Assembly (NCBI RefSeq): GCF_012641405.1
Contig: NZ_JABAII010000025.1
Span: 1 to 64,000, forward strand
DNA: 64,000 nucleotides
Origin: Rhizobium sp. P40RR-XXII
GTDB taxonomy: Bacteria; Pseudomonadota; Alphaproteobacteria; Rhizobiales; Rhizobiaceae
Direction of reading: 5' to 3'
The notes beneath the pieces are model-generated. The model searched no databases and had not been told where the DNA came from. It saw only the letters and a program-made list of their open reading frames with translations. Of the stretch, positions 18,060 through 27,542 are shown piece by piece. The translations under genes and the position numbers were made by a program. Position 1 is the stretch's first letter; every line of letters begins with the position of its first letter.

Positions 18060-18674
18060 TCAGACGCCCTGCCCCGGCTTGACCTTGACCACCTCGACGG
18101 CGGTCGCGGGCGTGCGGGCGACCTGTTGGGAAATATTCTGGCGCTTGATATGCGTGCGATGCCTGAGCGTCAGCACGATCGCGCCGATCATCGCGACCAG
18201 CAGAACGAGGCCTGCGATCTCGAAGAAGTAAACGTAGTTGGTATAGAGCACGTCGCCGAGGGCGGCGGTGTTCGTCCGGGTCGCCGGCGCCGGAATCGGC
18301 ATGGCGACGGATTTGGCGATAGTGGGCGAAATCACGCTGCCGCCGATGACGACGATCAGCTCGGCGGCGAGGATGATGCCGATCAGCGCTCCGATCGGGG
18401 CATATTCCAGAATGCCTGCCCTGAGCTCGGAGAAGTCGATGTCGAGCATCATGACGACGAAGAGGAAGAGAACCGCTACGGCGCCGACATAAACGACCAG
18501 CAGGATCATCGCCAGGAATTCAGCCCCCATCAGCAGGAAGAGGCCGGCCGCGTTGAAGAAAACCAGGATGAGGAACAGGACCGAATGGACCGGATTCCGC
18601 GCCGAGATGACCATGAACGCCGACGCCACAGCGACAAAGGCGAAGATATAGAAAAAAAGAGCCTGCAGACCCAT
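18060..18674 (-). CDS. nuoJ: NADH-quinone oxidoreductase subunit J
   Basis: The 204-residue, five-span subunit has the family motif SVLFLILVFFNAAGLFLLMG and the tyrosine-bearing helix LVVYVGAVAVLFLFVVMMLD, which rearranges during turnover in known structures. The start at 18674 (MGLQALFFYIF) agrees with homologues; an open frame extends 27 codons upstream without support. The 151 bases between nuoI and nuoJ hold a small hairpin at 18782-18800 (arms GGCGAC / GTCGCC). Confidence 0.96.
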   Translation of the reverse strand: MGLQALFFYIFAFVAVASAFMVISARNPVHSVLFLILVFFNAAGLFLLMGAEFLAMILLVVYVGAVAVLFLFVVMMLDIDFSELRAGILEYAPIGALIGIILAAELIVVIGGSVISPTIAKSVAMPIPAPATRTNTAALGDVLYTNYVYFFEIAGLVLLVAMIGAIVLTLRHRTHIKRQNISQQVARTPATAVEVVKVKPGQGV

Positions 18675-18825
18675 GTTGGTGCCTTTTTCGTCTTCCCCCG
18701 GGCAGCCGGGAGTTTCCCTGCCCGATGGAGCTCGACCGGACGATAAGTCCGGCAAAGCCCCGGTCTAGTTTCAACCGCAACGGCGACAATCGTGGTCGCC
18801 TGTCACGGCATATTCAAAATTCCGC

Positions 18826-19317
18826 TCAGCGGTATGGCGAATCGATCGCGATGTTTCGCGCGATTTCGCGTTCCCAGCGGTCGCCATTGTCCAAAAGCCG
18901 CGCCTTGTCGAAGTAGAGTTCTTCGCGGGTCTCGGTGGCAAATTCGAAGTTCGGCCCTTCGACGATAGCGTCGACCGGGCATGCTTCCTGGCAGAAGCCG
19001 CAATAGATGCACTTCACCATGTCGATGTCATAACGCACCGTGCGGCGGGTACCGTCGTTGCGGCGCGGCCCGGCTTCGATGGTGATAGCCTGGGCAGGAC
19101 AGATGGCCTCGCAGAGCTTGCAGGCGATGCAGCGCTCTTCGCCGTTGGGATACCGGCGCAGCGCATGTTCGCCGCGGAAGCGAGGGCTGACCGGCCCTTT
19201 TTCGAACGGATAATTGATCGTCGCCTTCTGCTTGAAAAAGTAACGCATCGACAAAAAGAATGCGCCGACGAATTCCTTGAGGAACAGCGAGCTGACGGCG
19301 TTGGACAAACCGGCCAT
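18826..19317 (-). CDS. nuoI: NADH-quinone oxidoreductase subunit I
   Basis: The 163-residue peripheral-arm subunit carries two [4Fe-4S] clusters (N6a and N6b), shown by CIACKLCEAICP and CIYCGFCQEACP. These deliver electrons to NuoB. The start at 19317 (MAGLSNAVSSLFLKEF) has GGAGG five bases upstream, whereas the in-frame ATG at 19329 does not. It follows nuoH by about 40 bases. Confidence 0.97.
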   Translation of the reverse strand: MAGLSNAVSSLFLKEFVGAFFLSMRYFFKQKATINYPFEKGPVSPRFRGEHALRRYPNGEERCIACKLCEAICPAQAITIEAGPRRNDGTRRTVRYDIDMVKCIYCGFCQEACPVDAIVEGPNFEFATETREELYFDKARLLDNGDRWEREIARNIAIDSPYR

Positions 19318-19356
19318 CTTAACCTCCAAAACTGCCAGAAGCGGGGAAAGACATCA

Positions 19357-20400
19357 TCACGCCCATCCCGTCAGCTTCAGCACGAATGCAACGATAACGA
19401 CCATGGCGAGCGACAGCGGCAGGAAAACCTTCCAGCCAAGGCGCATGAGCTGGTCGTAGCGGTAGCGCGGCACGAAGGCCTTGACCATCGCGAACATGAA
19501 GAAAACCAAGCACGACTTCAGTAGGAACCAGATGATGCCCGGAACCCAGTTCAGGATCCAGATGTCGACCGGAGGCAACCAGCCGCCAAGGAAGAGGATC
19601 GTCGTCAGCGAGCACATCAGGACGACGGCCGCATATTCGCCGAGCATGAACATCATGTAGGGCGAAGAACCGTATTCGACCATGAAGCCGGCAACCAGCT
19701 CCGATTCCGCTTCAGGAAGGTCGAAGGGCGGACGGTTGGTTTCAGCCAACGCCGAGATGAAGAATACGATGAACATCGGGAACAGCGACAGCCAGTGCCA
19801 ATCGAGGAACGAGGCCGGCAGGCCGAGCTTGGTGCCGAGGCCGGTCTGCTGCGAGAGCACGATATCCGTCAGGTTCAGCGAACCGACGCAGAGCAGCACC
19901 GTGACGATGACGAAGCCGATCGAGACTTCGTAGGACACCATCTGCGCTGCTGAGCGCAGCGCGCCGAGGAACGGATACTTCGAGTTCGAAGCCCAGCCGC
20001 CCATGATGATGCCGTAAACTTCCAGCGACGAGATCGCCAGAATGTAGAGGATGCCGACATTGATGTCGGCGATGACCCAGTGCTGCGCCACCGGCACGAC
20101 GGCCCAGGTGGAGAGCGCCAGCACCACGGAAACCAGCGGCGCCAGCAGGAACACGGCCTTGTTGGCGCCGGCCGGGATGATCGGCTCCTTGAACATGAAC
20201 TTGAGCAGGTCGGCGAAGGACTGGAACAGGCCGAAAGGGCCGACCACGTTCGGGCCACGGCGCAGCTGGACGGCTGCCCAGATCTTGCGGTCGGCAAGCA
20301 GGATGTAGGCGATGAAAATCAACAGGCAGACCAGGAGCAGCAGGGACTGGCCGATCATGATCAGCGCCGGCCAGAGATAGGTCGAAACGAATGAATCCAT
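19357..20400 (-). CDS. nuoH: NADH-quinone oxidoreductase subunit H
   Basis: The 347-residue, eight-span subunit links the peripheral and membrane arms and lines the quinone chamber. The signature RRGPNVVGPFGLFQSFADLL is present, as is the glutamate-rich loop ALAETNRPPFDLPEAESELV. It begins 12 bases after the nuoG stop. Confidence 0.97.
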   Translation of the reverse strand: MDSFVSTYLWPALIMIGQSLLLLVCLLIFIAYILLADRKIWAAVQLRRGPNVVGPFGLFQSFADLLKFMFKEPIIPAGANKAVFLLAPLVSVVLALSTWAVVPVAQHWVIADINVGILYILAISSLEVYGIIMGGWASNSKYPFLGALRSAAQMVSYEVSIGFVIVTVLLCVGSLNLTDIVLSQQTGLGTKLGLPASFLDWHWLSLFPMFIVFFISALAETNRPPFDLPEAESELVAGFMVEYGSSPYMMFMLGEYAAVVLMCSLTTILFLGGWLPPVDIWILNWVPGIIWFLLKSCLVFFMFAMVKAFVPRYRYDQLMRLGWKVFLPLSLAMVVIVAFVLKLTGWA

Positions 20401-20412
20401 AGTTCTCTGCCC

Positions 20413-22494
20413 TTACTCTGCCGCAACGCGGAAATTGTTGCGGGCCAATGCCGAGCACTCGGCCATGACAGCCGATGCGCGCGTTATCGGGTTCGTCAAA
20501 TAGAAGTCTTTGATCGGCGAAGCAAATGCCGATTTGCCCATTGCGCCGGCTTTTTTCGCAAGTGCGGCAATTTGGGCGCTATCAGCTTCGGCAATCTCGT
20601 CGATGCCGGCGAAATGCGGGAAGGCTGCATAGAGCTTCGCGCGCAATTCCCTCAGCGAATCAAAGGGAAGCTTCTTGCCGAGGACGTCGGAAAGAGCACG
20701 GATGATCGCCCAGTCCTCGCGGGCGTCGCCCGGTGCGAAACCGGCGCGATTGCCCATCTGAACGCGACCTTCTGTGTTGACCCAGGTGCCCGACTTTTCG
20801 GTGTAGGCGGCTGCCGGAAGGATGACGTCGGCGCTCTGTGCACCGTTGTCACCGTGCGAGCCGATATAGACCGTCAATTTCGCGCCCTTGCGGCTGAAAT
20901 CCAGCTCATCGGCGCCCAGCAGGAAGAGGACGTCCATCGACGACAGCATCGCCGCAGCGTTGACGCCCTTTGCGCCCGGCACGAAGCCGAGATCGAGGCC
21001 GCCGACGCGCGAAGCCGCCGTATGCAGGACGGCAAAGCCGTTCCAGTCTTCCTTGACGACCCCGACGGCAGCGGCGAGCTTGGCGGCATTCGCCAGCACT
21101 TCGGCACCGTCTTCGCGGATCAGCGCTCCCTGGCCGATGATGATCATCGGCTTCTGGGCATTTTTCAGAACGTCCGCAAAGCTATGCGAGCCGCTGACGA
21201 TATCGGCGAGCGTATCCGGGCCGGCGCCGAGATAATCATAGGAGTAGCGAAGGTCGGCAGCTTCGCCGATCACGCCGATCGGGAACTTGCCGCGGCGCCA
21301 GCGCTTGCGGATGCGCGAATTCATGACAGCCGCCTCGAAGCGCGGATTGGCGCCGACGATCAGCAGCGCATCGGCAGCTTCAATACCCTGGATGCTCGGG
21401 TTGAAGATGTAGCCTGCGCGGCCGAGCGACGGATCAAGCGCCGTCCCGTCCTGGCGACAGTCGAGATTTTCCGATCCGAGCGATTTCAGCAGTTCGCCGA
21501 GAGCATACATTTCCTCGACCGAAGCAAGATCGCCGGCGATGGCGCCGATCTTGTCGCCGCTGGTCGCCGAAACGGCCGACTTGATAGCGGCGAAAGCATC
21601 GCTCCAGGTTGCCGGCTGCAGGCGACCGTCCTTGCGGACATAGGGCTTATCGAGGCGCTGCGTCTTCAGGCCGTCCCAGATGAAGCGGGTCTTGTCGGAG
21701 ATCCACTCTTCGTTGATCTGCTCGTTGACGCGCGGCAGCACGCGCATGACTTCGCGGCCGCGTGTGTCGACGCGGATCGCCGAGCCGAGGGCGTCCATGA
21801 CGTCGATCGATTCGGTCTTGTTCAGTTCCCACGGACGAGCCGTGAAGGCGAAGGGCTTCGAGGTCAGCGCGCCGACCGGGCAAAGGTCGACAACGTTGCC
21901 CTGCAGCTCGGAGGTCATCGCCTGCTCGAGATAGGTCGTGATTTCGGCGTCTTCGCCACGGCCGATGAGGCCGAGTTCGGAGATACCGGCAACTTCCGTC
22001 GTGAAGCGGACGCAGCGCGTGCAGTGGATGCAGCGGTTCATCACCGTCTTGACGAGCGGGCCGATATATTTGTCCTCGACGGCGCGCTTGTCTTCCTGAT
22101 AGCGCGAACTATCGATGCCGAAGGCCATGGCCTGGTCCTGTAGGTCGCATTCGCCACCCTGGTCGCAGATCGGGCAATCCAGCGGGTGGTTGATCAGCAG
22201 GAATTCCATCACGCCTTCGCGGGCCTTCTTGACCATCGGCGTGTTGGTGAAGACTTCCGGAAGCTCGCCGTTCGGGCCGCCGCGGATATCGCGAACGCCC
22301 ATGGCGCAGGAAGCCTGCGGCTTCGGCGGACCGCCCTTTACCTCAACGAGGCACATGCGGCAATTGCCGGCCACCGACAGTCGTTCATGGAAGCAGAAGC
22401 GCGGGACTTCGGCGCCGGCTTCCTCGCACGCCTGGATAAGCGTGAAGTGATCCGGAACTTCGATCTCTTTACCGTCAATCTTCAGTTTTACCAT
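20413..22494 (-). CDS. nuoG: NADH-quinone oxidoreductase subunit G
   Basis: The 693-residue iron-sulfur subunit has an N-terminal ferredoxin-like [2Fe-2S] domain with CFHERLSVAGNCRMCLVEV, then the HCPICDQGGECDLQ-type motif (seen as CPICDQGGECDLQDQA), and HCTRCVRF for [4Fe-4S] clusters. A molybdopterin-oxidoreductase-like domain without cofactor fills the rest. Length is usual for the alphaproteobacterial form. The preceding gene on this strand is the helix-hairpin-helix protein, 241 bases upstream. Confidence 0.97.
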   Translation of the reverse strand: MVKLKIDGKEIEVPDHFTLIQACEEAGAEVPRFCFHERLSVAGNCRMCLVEVKGGPPKPQASCAMGVRDIRGGPNGELPEVFTNTPMVKKAREGVMEFLLINHPLDCPICDQGGECDLQDQAMAFGIDSSRYQEDKRAVEDKYIGPLVKTVMNRCIHCTRCVRFTTEVAGISELGLIGRGEDAEITTYLEQAMTSELQGNVVDLCPVGALTSKPFAFTARPWELNKTESIDVMDALGSAIRVDTRGREVMRVLPRVNEQINEEWISDKTRFIWDGLKTQRLDKPYVRKDGRLQPATWSDAFAAIKSAVSATSGDKIGAIAGDLASVEEMYALGELLKSLGSENLDCRQDGTALDPSLGRAGYIFNPSIQGIEAADALLIVGANPRFEAAVMNSRIRKRWRRGKFPIGVIGEAADLRYSYDYLGAGPDTLADIVSGSHSFADVLKNAQKPMIIIGQGALIREDGAEVLANAAKLAAAVGVVKEDWNGFAVLHTAASRVGGLDLGFVPGAKGVNAAAMLSSMDVLFLLGADELDFSRKGAKLTVYIGSHGDNGAQSADVILPAAAYTEKSGTWVNTEGRVQMGNRAGFAPGDAREDWAIIRALSDVLGKKLPFDSLRELRAKLYAAFPHFAGIDEIAEADSAQIAALAKKAGAMGKSAFASPIKDFYLTNPITRASAVMAECSALARNNFRVAAE

Positions 22495-22735
22495 CGTCCA
22501 CTCAGTCCTATATCACGTCCTCAGCCCAACCTGGCCGCAGACAATTTCATGATCGCAAACCGGACTGCCAACGGCGCGGCATGAAACCGCGTGGCACCGG
22601 TTTGCTCACAATAAGCTTTGCCAAGCCTTGTCCCCACAAGACCAGCTTTGCGACCAAGCCACACGGATCATGCCCGCAGTGTCTCCGTCGCCGTCATTCA
22701 CCCTCCCCGGCCGCCGATGCAGCCGAGGAATGATC

Positions 22736-23491
22736 TCAACCTCTGCCCTTCGGCAGCAGCGCCTTCGCCTGGCCGACCCAATCGTCGCGCCGGATGCGGC
22801 CGTCGAAGCCGAGCTCCACATCGACCCGCTCGATATCGGCATCGCTCCAGGCGGCGATATCGGCGAAGCGCTTGATGCCGCGTCCGTTCAGCACCTGCTC
22901 CAGCTTTGGGCCGATGCCGGAAATACGCTTGAGGTCGTCGACCTTCGCGGTGACCTTGCGGCTACGGGCAGGTACCGGCTGTACGGCAACCGGCGTGGGA
23001 ATCTCGACTTTAGCCTTGCTCTTGGCAGGCGTCGTCACGATCGATGCAGCAGCAACCGGCTTCGGTTCTACCTTCTTTGCGACCGCGGGCTTTGGCTTGG
23101 CAGTCACAGGCTTCGACACGACCGGCGGCTTCGAAACAACCGGCTTGGCAGCGGGCGATGCCTTGACCGGCTTCGCCTCCTCTGCCCCTTCTTTTCTTGC
23201 TGCCGGCTTGGCGGCGGCAACGACATCATCCTCTTCGCCCGGCTCGGCGGCACGCTTGCTTGCCGCTTCGACCGCACCCTGCAGCGCGCCGAAGAATGCG
23301 CCGGCGATCTGCGATGTCACGCCGAAACCTATGGCCGCCGCGGCGGCAAACGCCGCCGCCGGATGCGCCATCAGCGGATGGATCGGCATGGCTGGCGAAT
23401 TCCGCAGCATATCGGCGGCGACGCGGCCGAAATCCGCCGACGTGTGATCGGTCGCTCCGCTGCCCTGCCTGATATCCTTGGTCTTCGCCAT
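22736..23491 (-). CDS. Helix-hairpin-helix protein encoded between nuoF and nuoG
   Basis: The product has 251 residues. The N-terminal third contains a hydrophobic, alanine-rich segment (HPAAAFAAAAAIGFGVTSQI). The middle is a Lys/Pro/Ala/Val linker, likely disordered. Residues ~185-247 form a helix-hairpin-helix-type domain (DDLKRISGIGPKLEQVL) whose sequence is close to the C-terminal extension of NuoE in the same operon: about 34 of 62 positions are identical by eye. No other Nuo function is recognisable. It starts nine bases after the nuoF stop, so it is co-expressed with complex I; the start could also be 23494. A complex I accessory or assembly role is inferred from context only. Confidence 0.85.
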   Translation of the reverse strand: MAKTKDIRQGSGATDHTSADFGRVAADMLRNSPAMPIHPLMAHPAAAFAAAAAIGFGVTSQIAGAFFGALQGAVEAASKRAAEPGEEDDVVAAAKPAARKEGAEEAKPVKASPAAKPVVSKPPVVSKPVTAKPKPAVAKKVEPKPVAAASIVTTPAKSKAKVEIPTPVAVQPVPARSRKVTAKVDDLKRISGIGPKLEQVLNGRGIKRFADIAAWSDADIERVDVELGFDGRIRRDDWVGQAKALLPKGRG

Positions 23492-23500
23492 CATCGGACC

Positions 23501-24805
23501 TTACTCGGCTGCTTCCAGCACCGCGCCGTGGCTCGTCGCATTGGCGGTGTACTGGTCGATGCGCTTTTCGATCTCCGGACGGAAATTGCGGATCAGGCCC
23601 TGCACCGGCCATGCGGCTGCGTCACCGAGCGCACAGATAGTATGGCCTTCGATCTGCTTCGTCACCTGGAACAGCATGTCGATCTCGCGCTTTTGAGCAT
23701 TGCCGCGAGCCATACGCTCAAGAACGCGCCACATCCAGCCCGTGCCTTCGCGGCACGGCGTGCACTGGCCGCAGCTTTCATGCTTGAAGAAGGCCGAGAT
23801 GCGGGCGATCGCCTTGATGATATCGGTCGACTTGTCCATGACGATCGCAGCCGCCGTACCAAAGGACGACTTGACTTCGCGCAGGCCGTCGAAATCCATT
23901 GGGCAGTCGATGATGTCGGCGGCCGGAACGACCGGGCACGATGCGCCGCCCGGGATGACGGCAAGCAGATTGTCCCAGCCGCCGCGAATACCGCCGCCAT
24001 GCTTTTCGACCAGCTCGCGGAAGGTGATGCCCATCGTCTCCTCGACCGTGCAAGGACGGTTGACGTGACCGGAGAGCATGAACAGCTTCGTGCCGACATT
24101 GTTCGGACGGCCGAAGGAGGAGAACCAGCCGGCGCCGCGGCGCAGGATCGTCGGGGCAACGGCGATGGATTCGACGTTGTTGACGGTCGTCGGGCAGCCG
24201 TAGAGACCCATATTGGCCGGGAACGGCGGCTTCAGGCGCGGCTGGCCCTTCTTGCCTTCCAGGCTTTCGAGAAGTGCGGTTTCCTCGCCGCAGATGTAAG
24301 CACCAGCGCCGTGATGAACGTAAACATCAAAGTCCCAGCCGAGCTTATTGTTTTTACCGAGCAATCCAGCATCGTAGCATTCGTCGATTGCCGCCTGCAG
24401 GGCTTCGCGTTCGCGCATGTATTCGCCGCGAACGTAGATATAGGCGGCGTTTGCACCCATGGCGAAACCGGCAATGACGCAGCCTTCGATCAGCGTATGC
24501 GGATCGTGGCGCATGATGTCGCGGTCCTTGCAGGTGCCCGGCTCGGACTCGTCAGCGTTGACGACGAGATAGTGCGGACGGCCGTCGCTTTCCTTCGGCA
24601 TGAAGGACCACTTCAGGCCCGTCGGGAAGCCTGCGCCGCCACGACCACGAAGGCCGGAAGCCTTCATCTCGTTGATGATCCAGTCACGACCCTTTTCGAG
24701 GATTTGCTTCGTGCCGTCCCAATGGCCGCGCGACATCGCGCCCTTCAGGGATTTGTCCTTGAGGCCGTAGATATTGGTAAAGATGCGATCCTGATCCTGT
24801 AACAT
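23501..24805 (-). CDS. nuoF: NADH-quinone oxidoreductase subunit F
   Basis: The 434-residue flavoprotein binds NADH and FMN and one [4Fe-4S] cluster (N3). The nucleotide-binding motif is GLRGRGGAGFPTGLKW, the FMN region includes YICGEETALLESLEG, and the cluster ligands are in SCGQCTPCREG. It is the entry site of electrons to complex I. The start has GAGGTG upstream and lies 10 bases after nuoE. Confidence 0.97.
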   Translation of the reverse strand: MLQDQDRIFTNIYGLKDKSLKGAMSRGHWDGTKQILEKGRDWIINEMKASGLRGRGGAGFPTGLKWSFMPKESDGRPHYLVVNADESEPGTCKDRDIMRHDPHTLIEGCVIAGFAMGANAAYIYVRGEYMREREALQAAIDECYDAGLLGKNNKLGWDFDVYVHHGAGAYICGEETALLESLEGKKGQPRLKPPFPANMGLYGCPTTVNNVESIAVAPTILRRGAGWFSSFGRPNNVGTKLFMLSGHVNRPCTVEETMGITFRELVEKHGGGIRGGWDNLLAVIPGGASCPVVPAADIIDCPMDFDGLREVKSSFGTAAAIVMDKSTDIIKAIARISAFFKHESCGQCTPCREGTGWMWRVLERMARGNAQKREIDMLFQVTKQIEGHTICALGDAAAWPVQGLIRNFRPEIEKRIDQYTANATSHGAVLEAAE

Positions 24806-24815
24806 GCTTCACCTC

Positions 24816-25952
24816 TTACCGCGGCTTCTTGCCGAAGACCTTGATATATTCCGCTTCGCCACCCTTAGCGAGTGCCTCCGCCTGCTTGATCCAGTCGTCA
24901 CGTTCGATGCGGCCCCTGAAATTCAAGTAGCCATCGACCCATTCGCGCTCGGCCTTCTTCCAGCTCGCGACCTGCGCGAAGGTGAAGATGCCGATTTCAT
25001 GCAGGATCGACTCGATCTTCGGACCGACGCCGGAAATCAACTGCAGATCATCCGGCTGCGCGGGCTTTTCGACCGCGGCGGGACGATCCTTGTCCGTCAG
25101 CGACGGCTTCTGAGCGCTGCCGGCCTTTTCCGATACCGCCGCAGATGCTGCGGTTCCCGAAAGCGGCTGCGTTTCAGCGGCCTTGGCATTCTTGGCTGCT
25201 TCCTTCGGCGCCGTTGCCGGCGTCTTCAGGCTCTGATTGGTTTCGGCATCCGTGCTCTTGGCGCGTCCGGCTTCGGACGGTGGGATCGAAACGGCCTCGG
25301 CAGCCGCCTTGGCCTTGCCTGCAGCGCTCTTTGCCTTCCCCTCATCCGACAGCAAACTCGTCAGACCACCTTCCGGAGCGGAGAAAACGCGATCGATCTG
25401 CGGGCCGGTCGGAACTTCGCTGCCCTTGCCTGCGGCGAATGCATCGATGATCTCTTCGAGACGTGCCGGCGTCAGATCCTCATAGGTATCCTTGCCGATC
25501 ACCACCATCGGTGCATTGACGCAGGCGCCCTGACATTCGACCTCTTCCCAAGAAAGCGTGCCATCGGCATTGCGCTCGAAGGCGTGGTCATGGATCCGGC
25601 TCTTGCAGACCTTGATCAGCCCTTCTGCGCCGCGCAGCATGCAAGGCGTGGTTCCGCAAACCTGGACGTGGGCACGCGTGCCGACCGGATGCAGCTGGAA
25701 CTGCGTGTAGAAGGTCGCGACCTCAAGCGCGCGAATATAGGCCATGTCGAGCATGTCCGCTATCGTTTCGATCGCGGCCTTGGTGACCCAACCTTCCTGC
25801 TCCTGCGCACGCATCATCAGCGGGATGATCGCGGACTGCTGGCGACCATCGGGATATTTCTTGATCGTCTTATCAGCCCAGACCGTATTCTCCTTGTTGA
25901 AGGCGAATGCGGCAGGCTGGAATTGATCTTCGGCAAGTCGACGAACGGACAT
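24816..25952 (-). CDS. nuoE: NADH-quinone oxidoreductase subunit E with long C-terminal extension
   Basis: The first ~200 residues are the thioredoxin-like [2Fe-2S] subunit (cluster N1a), with ligands Cys99 and Cys104 in CGTTPC and Cys140 and Cys144 in CQGAC. The protein is 378 residues, more than twice E. coli NuoE. The added part is a Lys/Ala/Glu-rich linker (about 205-300) followed by a helix-hairpin-helix-type domain (301-363, with ISGVGPKIESIL). The same domain ends the protein encoded between nuoF and nuoG. The extension is known in rhizobial NuoE annotations, but no role has been established to my knowledge. Confidence 0.95.
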   Translation of the reverse strand: MSVRRLAEDQFQPAAFAFNKENTVWADKTIKKYPDGRQQSAIIPLMMRAQEQEGWVTKAAIETIADMLDMAYIRALEVATFYTQFQLHPVGTRAHVQVCGTTPCMLRGAEGLIKVCKSRIHDHAFERNADGTLSWEEVECQGACVNAPMVVIGKDTYEDLTPARLEEIIDAFAAGKGSEVPTGPQIDRVFSAPEGGLTSLLSDEGKAKSAAGKAKAAAEAVSIPPSEAGRAKSTDAETNQSLKTPATAPKEAAKNAKAAETQPLSGTAASAAVSEKAGSAQKPSLTDKDRPAAVEKPAQPDDLQLISGVGPKIESILHEIGIFTFAQVASWKKAEREWVDGYLNFRGRIERDDWIKQAEALAKGGEAEYIKVFGKKPR

Positions 25953-25967
25953 CTTTCACGCCTTATC

Positions 25968-26285
25968 TCAGTTTAAGGACCCACACCGCGTATTCGTCAG
26001 GGACGAAAATTCGCAGGCATAAGCCGACTGGTCTTTCTGCATAAACACAACAAACTTGCCGCCGTTCGGCACAGCGGCCTTGATTTGGTAACCGCGGGAA
26101 AGGAGGTCGGCGATCGTGGAAGCCCCGCTCGCCTGTACCTCGTTTCCGCCTTTCGCAGACTTCCCGCCGATCGCGGTCGAACCCTGCATGTTGATGTTCG
26201 GCAGGGCCAGTGTATTGCCCGTCTGCTGCGCGGAAGCGCCACCGACAAACAGGATCACAGGAATAGCAACCTGCCAGGCTCGCAT
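25968..26285 (-). CDS. Small exported protein between nuoD and nuoE
   Basis: The 105-residue product has a signal peptide (MRAWQVAIPVILFVGGASA, cleavage before QQ), a Gly/Ser/Asn-rich early mature region, and then a compact part with GYQIKAAVPNGGKFVVFMQK and two cysteines (YACEF, TRCGSLN) able to form a disulfide. Its ATG overlaps the nuoD stop in a TGATG arrangement, so its translation is coupled to nuoD. No family recognised. A periplasmic protein made with complex I is an odd combination and may reflect a stable hitchhiker or a partner of the membrane arm. Confidence 0.8.
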   Translation of the reverse strand: MRAWQVAIPVILFVGGASAQQTGNTLALPNINMQGSTAIGGKSAKGGNEVQASGASTIADLLSRGYQIKAAVPNGGKFVVFMQKDQSAYACEFSSLTNTRCGSLN

Positions 26286-27475
26286 CAGCGATCCACCTCA
26301 CCGAACACGATGTCGAGCGAACCAAGCACCGCCGCGACGTCGGCGAGCTGATGGCCGCGGCACATGAAATCCATGGCCTGCAGATGCGCATAGCCCGGCG
26401 CACGGATCTTGCAGCGATAAGGCTTGTTGGAGCCATCGGAGACGAGATAGACGCCGAATTCGCCCTTCGGCGCTTCGACGGCTGCGTAAACCTCGCCGGC
26501 CGGCACGTGATAACCTTCGGTGTAGAGCTTGAAGTGGTGGATCAGCGCTTCCATCGAGCGCTTCATCTCGCCACGCTTCGGCGGCACGACCTTGCCGTCG
26601 AGCGAGGAGACCGGCCCGACCTTGGCATCCCCCAGCAGGCGATTGACGCACTGCTTCATGATGCGGACGGATTCGCGCATTTCGATCATGCGGATGAGGT
26701 AACGGTCGTAGCAATCGCCGTTCTTGCCGATCGGAATGTCGAATTCGAGATCGGAATAGCATTCATAGGGCTGCGCCTTGCGCAGGTCCCAGGCGGCGCC
26801 GGAGCCGCGGACCATCACGCCCGAGAAGCCCCAGGCCCAACAGTCTTCCAGCGAAACCACGCCGATATCGACGTTACGCTGCTTGAAGATACGGTTGCCG
26901 GTCAGAAGATCGTCGATATCGTCGAGCGCCTTCAGGAAGGGATTGCACCAGTCGCCGATATCCTGAACGAGCTTTTCCGGCAGATCCTGGTGAACGCCGC
27001 CGGGACGGACATAGGCTGCGTGCATGCGCGAGCCGGAGGCGCGCTCGTAGAACACCATCAGCTTTTCACGCTCTTCGAAGCCCCAGAGCGGCGGCGTCAG
27101 CGCGCCAACGTCCATGGCCTGCGTCGTCACGTTCAGCAGATGCGAAAGGATACGGCCGATTTCCGAGTAGAGGACGCGGATCAGCTGGCCGCGGATCGGG
27201 ATATCGATGCCGAGCAGCTTTTCGACCGCCAGCGCGTAGGCATGTTCCTGGTTCATCGGCGCCACGTAGTCGAGGCGGTCGAAATAAGGAACGGCCTGAA
27301 GGTAGGTCTTCGATTCGATCAGCTTTTCCGTGCCGCGATGTAGCAGGCCGATATGGGGATCGACGCGTTCCACAATTTCGCCGTCCAATTCGAGGACAAG
27401 ACGCAAAACGCCGTGCGCAGCCGGATGCTGCGGACCAAAATTGATGTTGAAGTTGCGAACGTTATGTTCTGTCAT
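26285..27475 (-). CDS. nuoD: NADH-quinone oxidoreductase subunit D
   Basis: The 396-residue, 49-kDa-type subunit forms the quinone-binding pocket with NuoB. Landmarks are FGPQHPAAHGVLRLVLELDG, HIGLLHRGTEKLIE and the C-terminal DFMCRGHQLADVAAVLGSLD. NuoC is a separate gene, as expected for alphaproteobacteria, not fused as in E. coli. Confidence 0.97.
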   Translation of the reverse strand: MTEHNVRNFNINFGPQHPAAHGVLRLVLELDGEIVERVDPHIGLLHRGTEKLIESKTYLQAVPYFDRLDYVAPMNQEHAYALAVEKLLGIDIPIRGQLIRVLYSEIGRILSHLLNVTTQAMDVGALTPPLWGFEEREKLMVFYERASGSRMHAAYVRPGGVHQDLPEKLVQDIGDWCNPFLKALDDIDDLLTGNRIFKQRNVDIGVVSLEDCWAWGFSGVMVRGSGAAWDLRKAQPYECYSDLEFDIPIGKNGDCYDRYLIRMIEMRESVRIMKQCVNRLLGDAKVGPVSSLDGKVVPPKRGEMKRSMEALIHHFKLYTEGYHVPAGEVYAAVEAPKGEFGVYLVSDGSNKPYRCKIRAPGYAHLQAMDFMCRGHQLADVAAVLGSLDIVFGEVDR

Positions 27476-27542
27476 GGCGGCGATGCTCGCGTTGTCAGAT
27501 ATTCAGAGAATGGCAGGCTGGAGCCCACCACACGCCCTCAAA

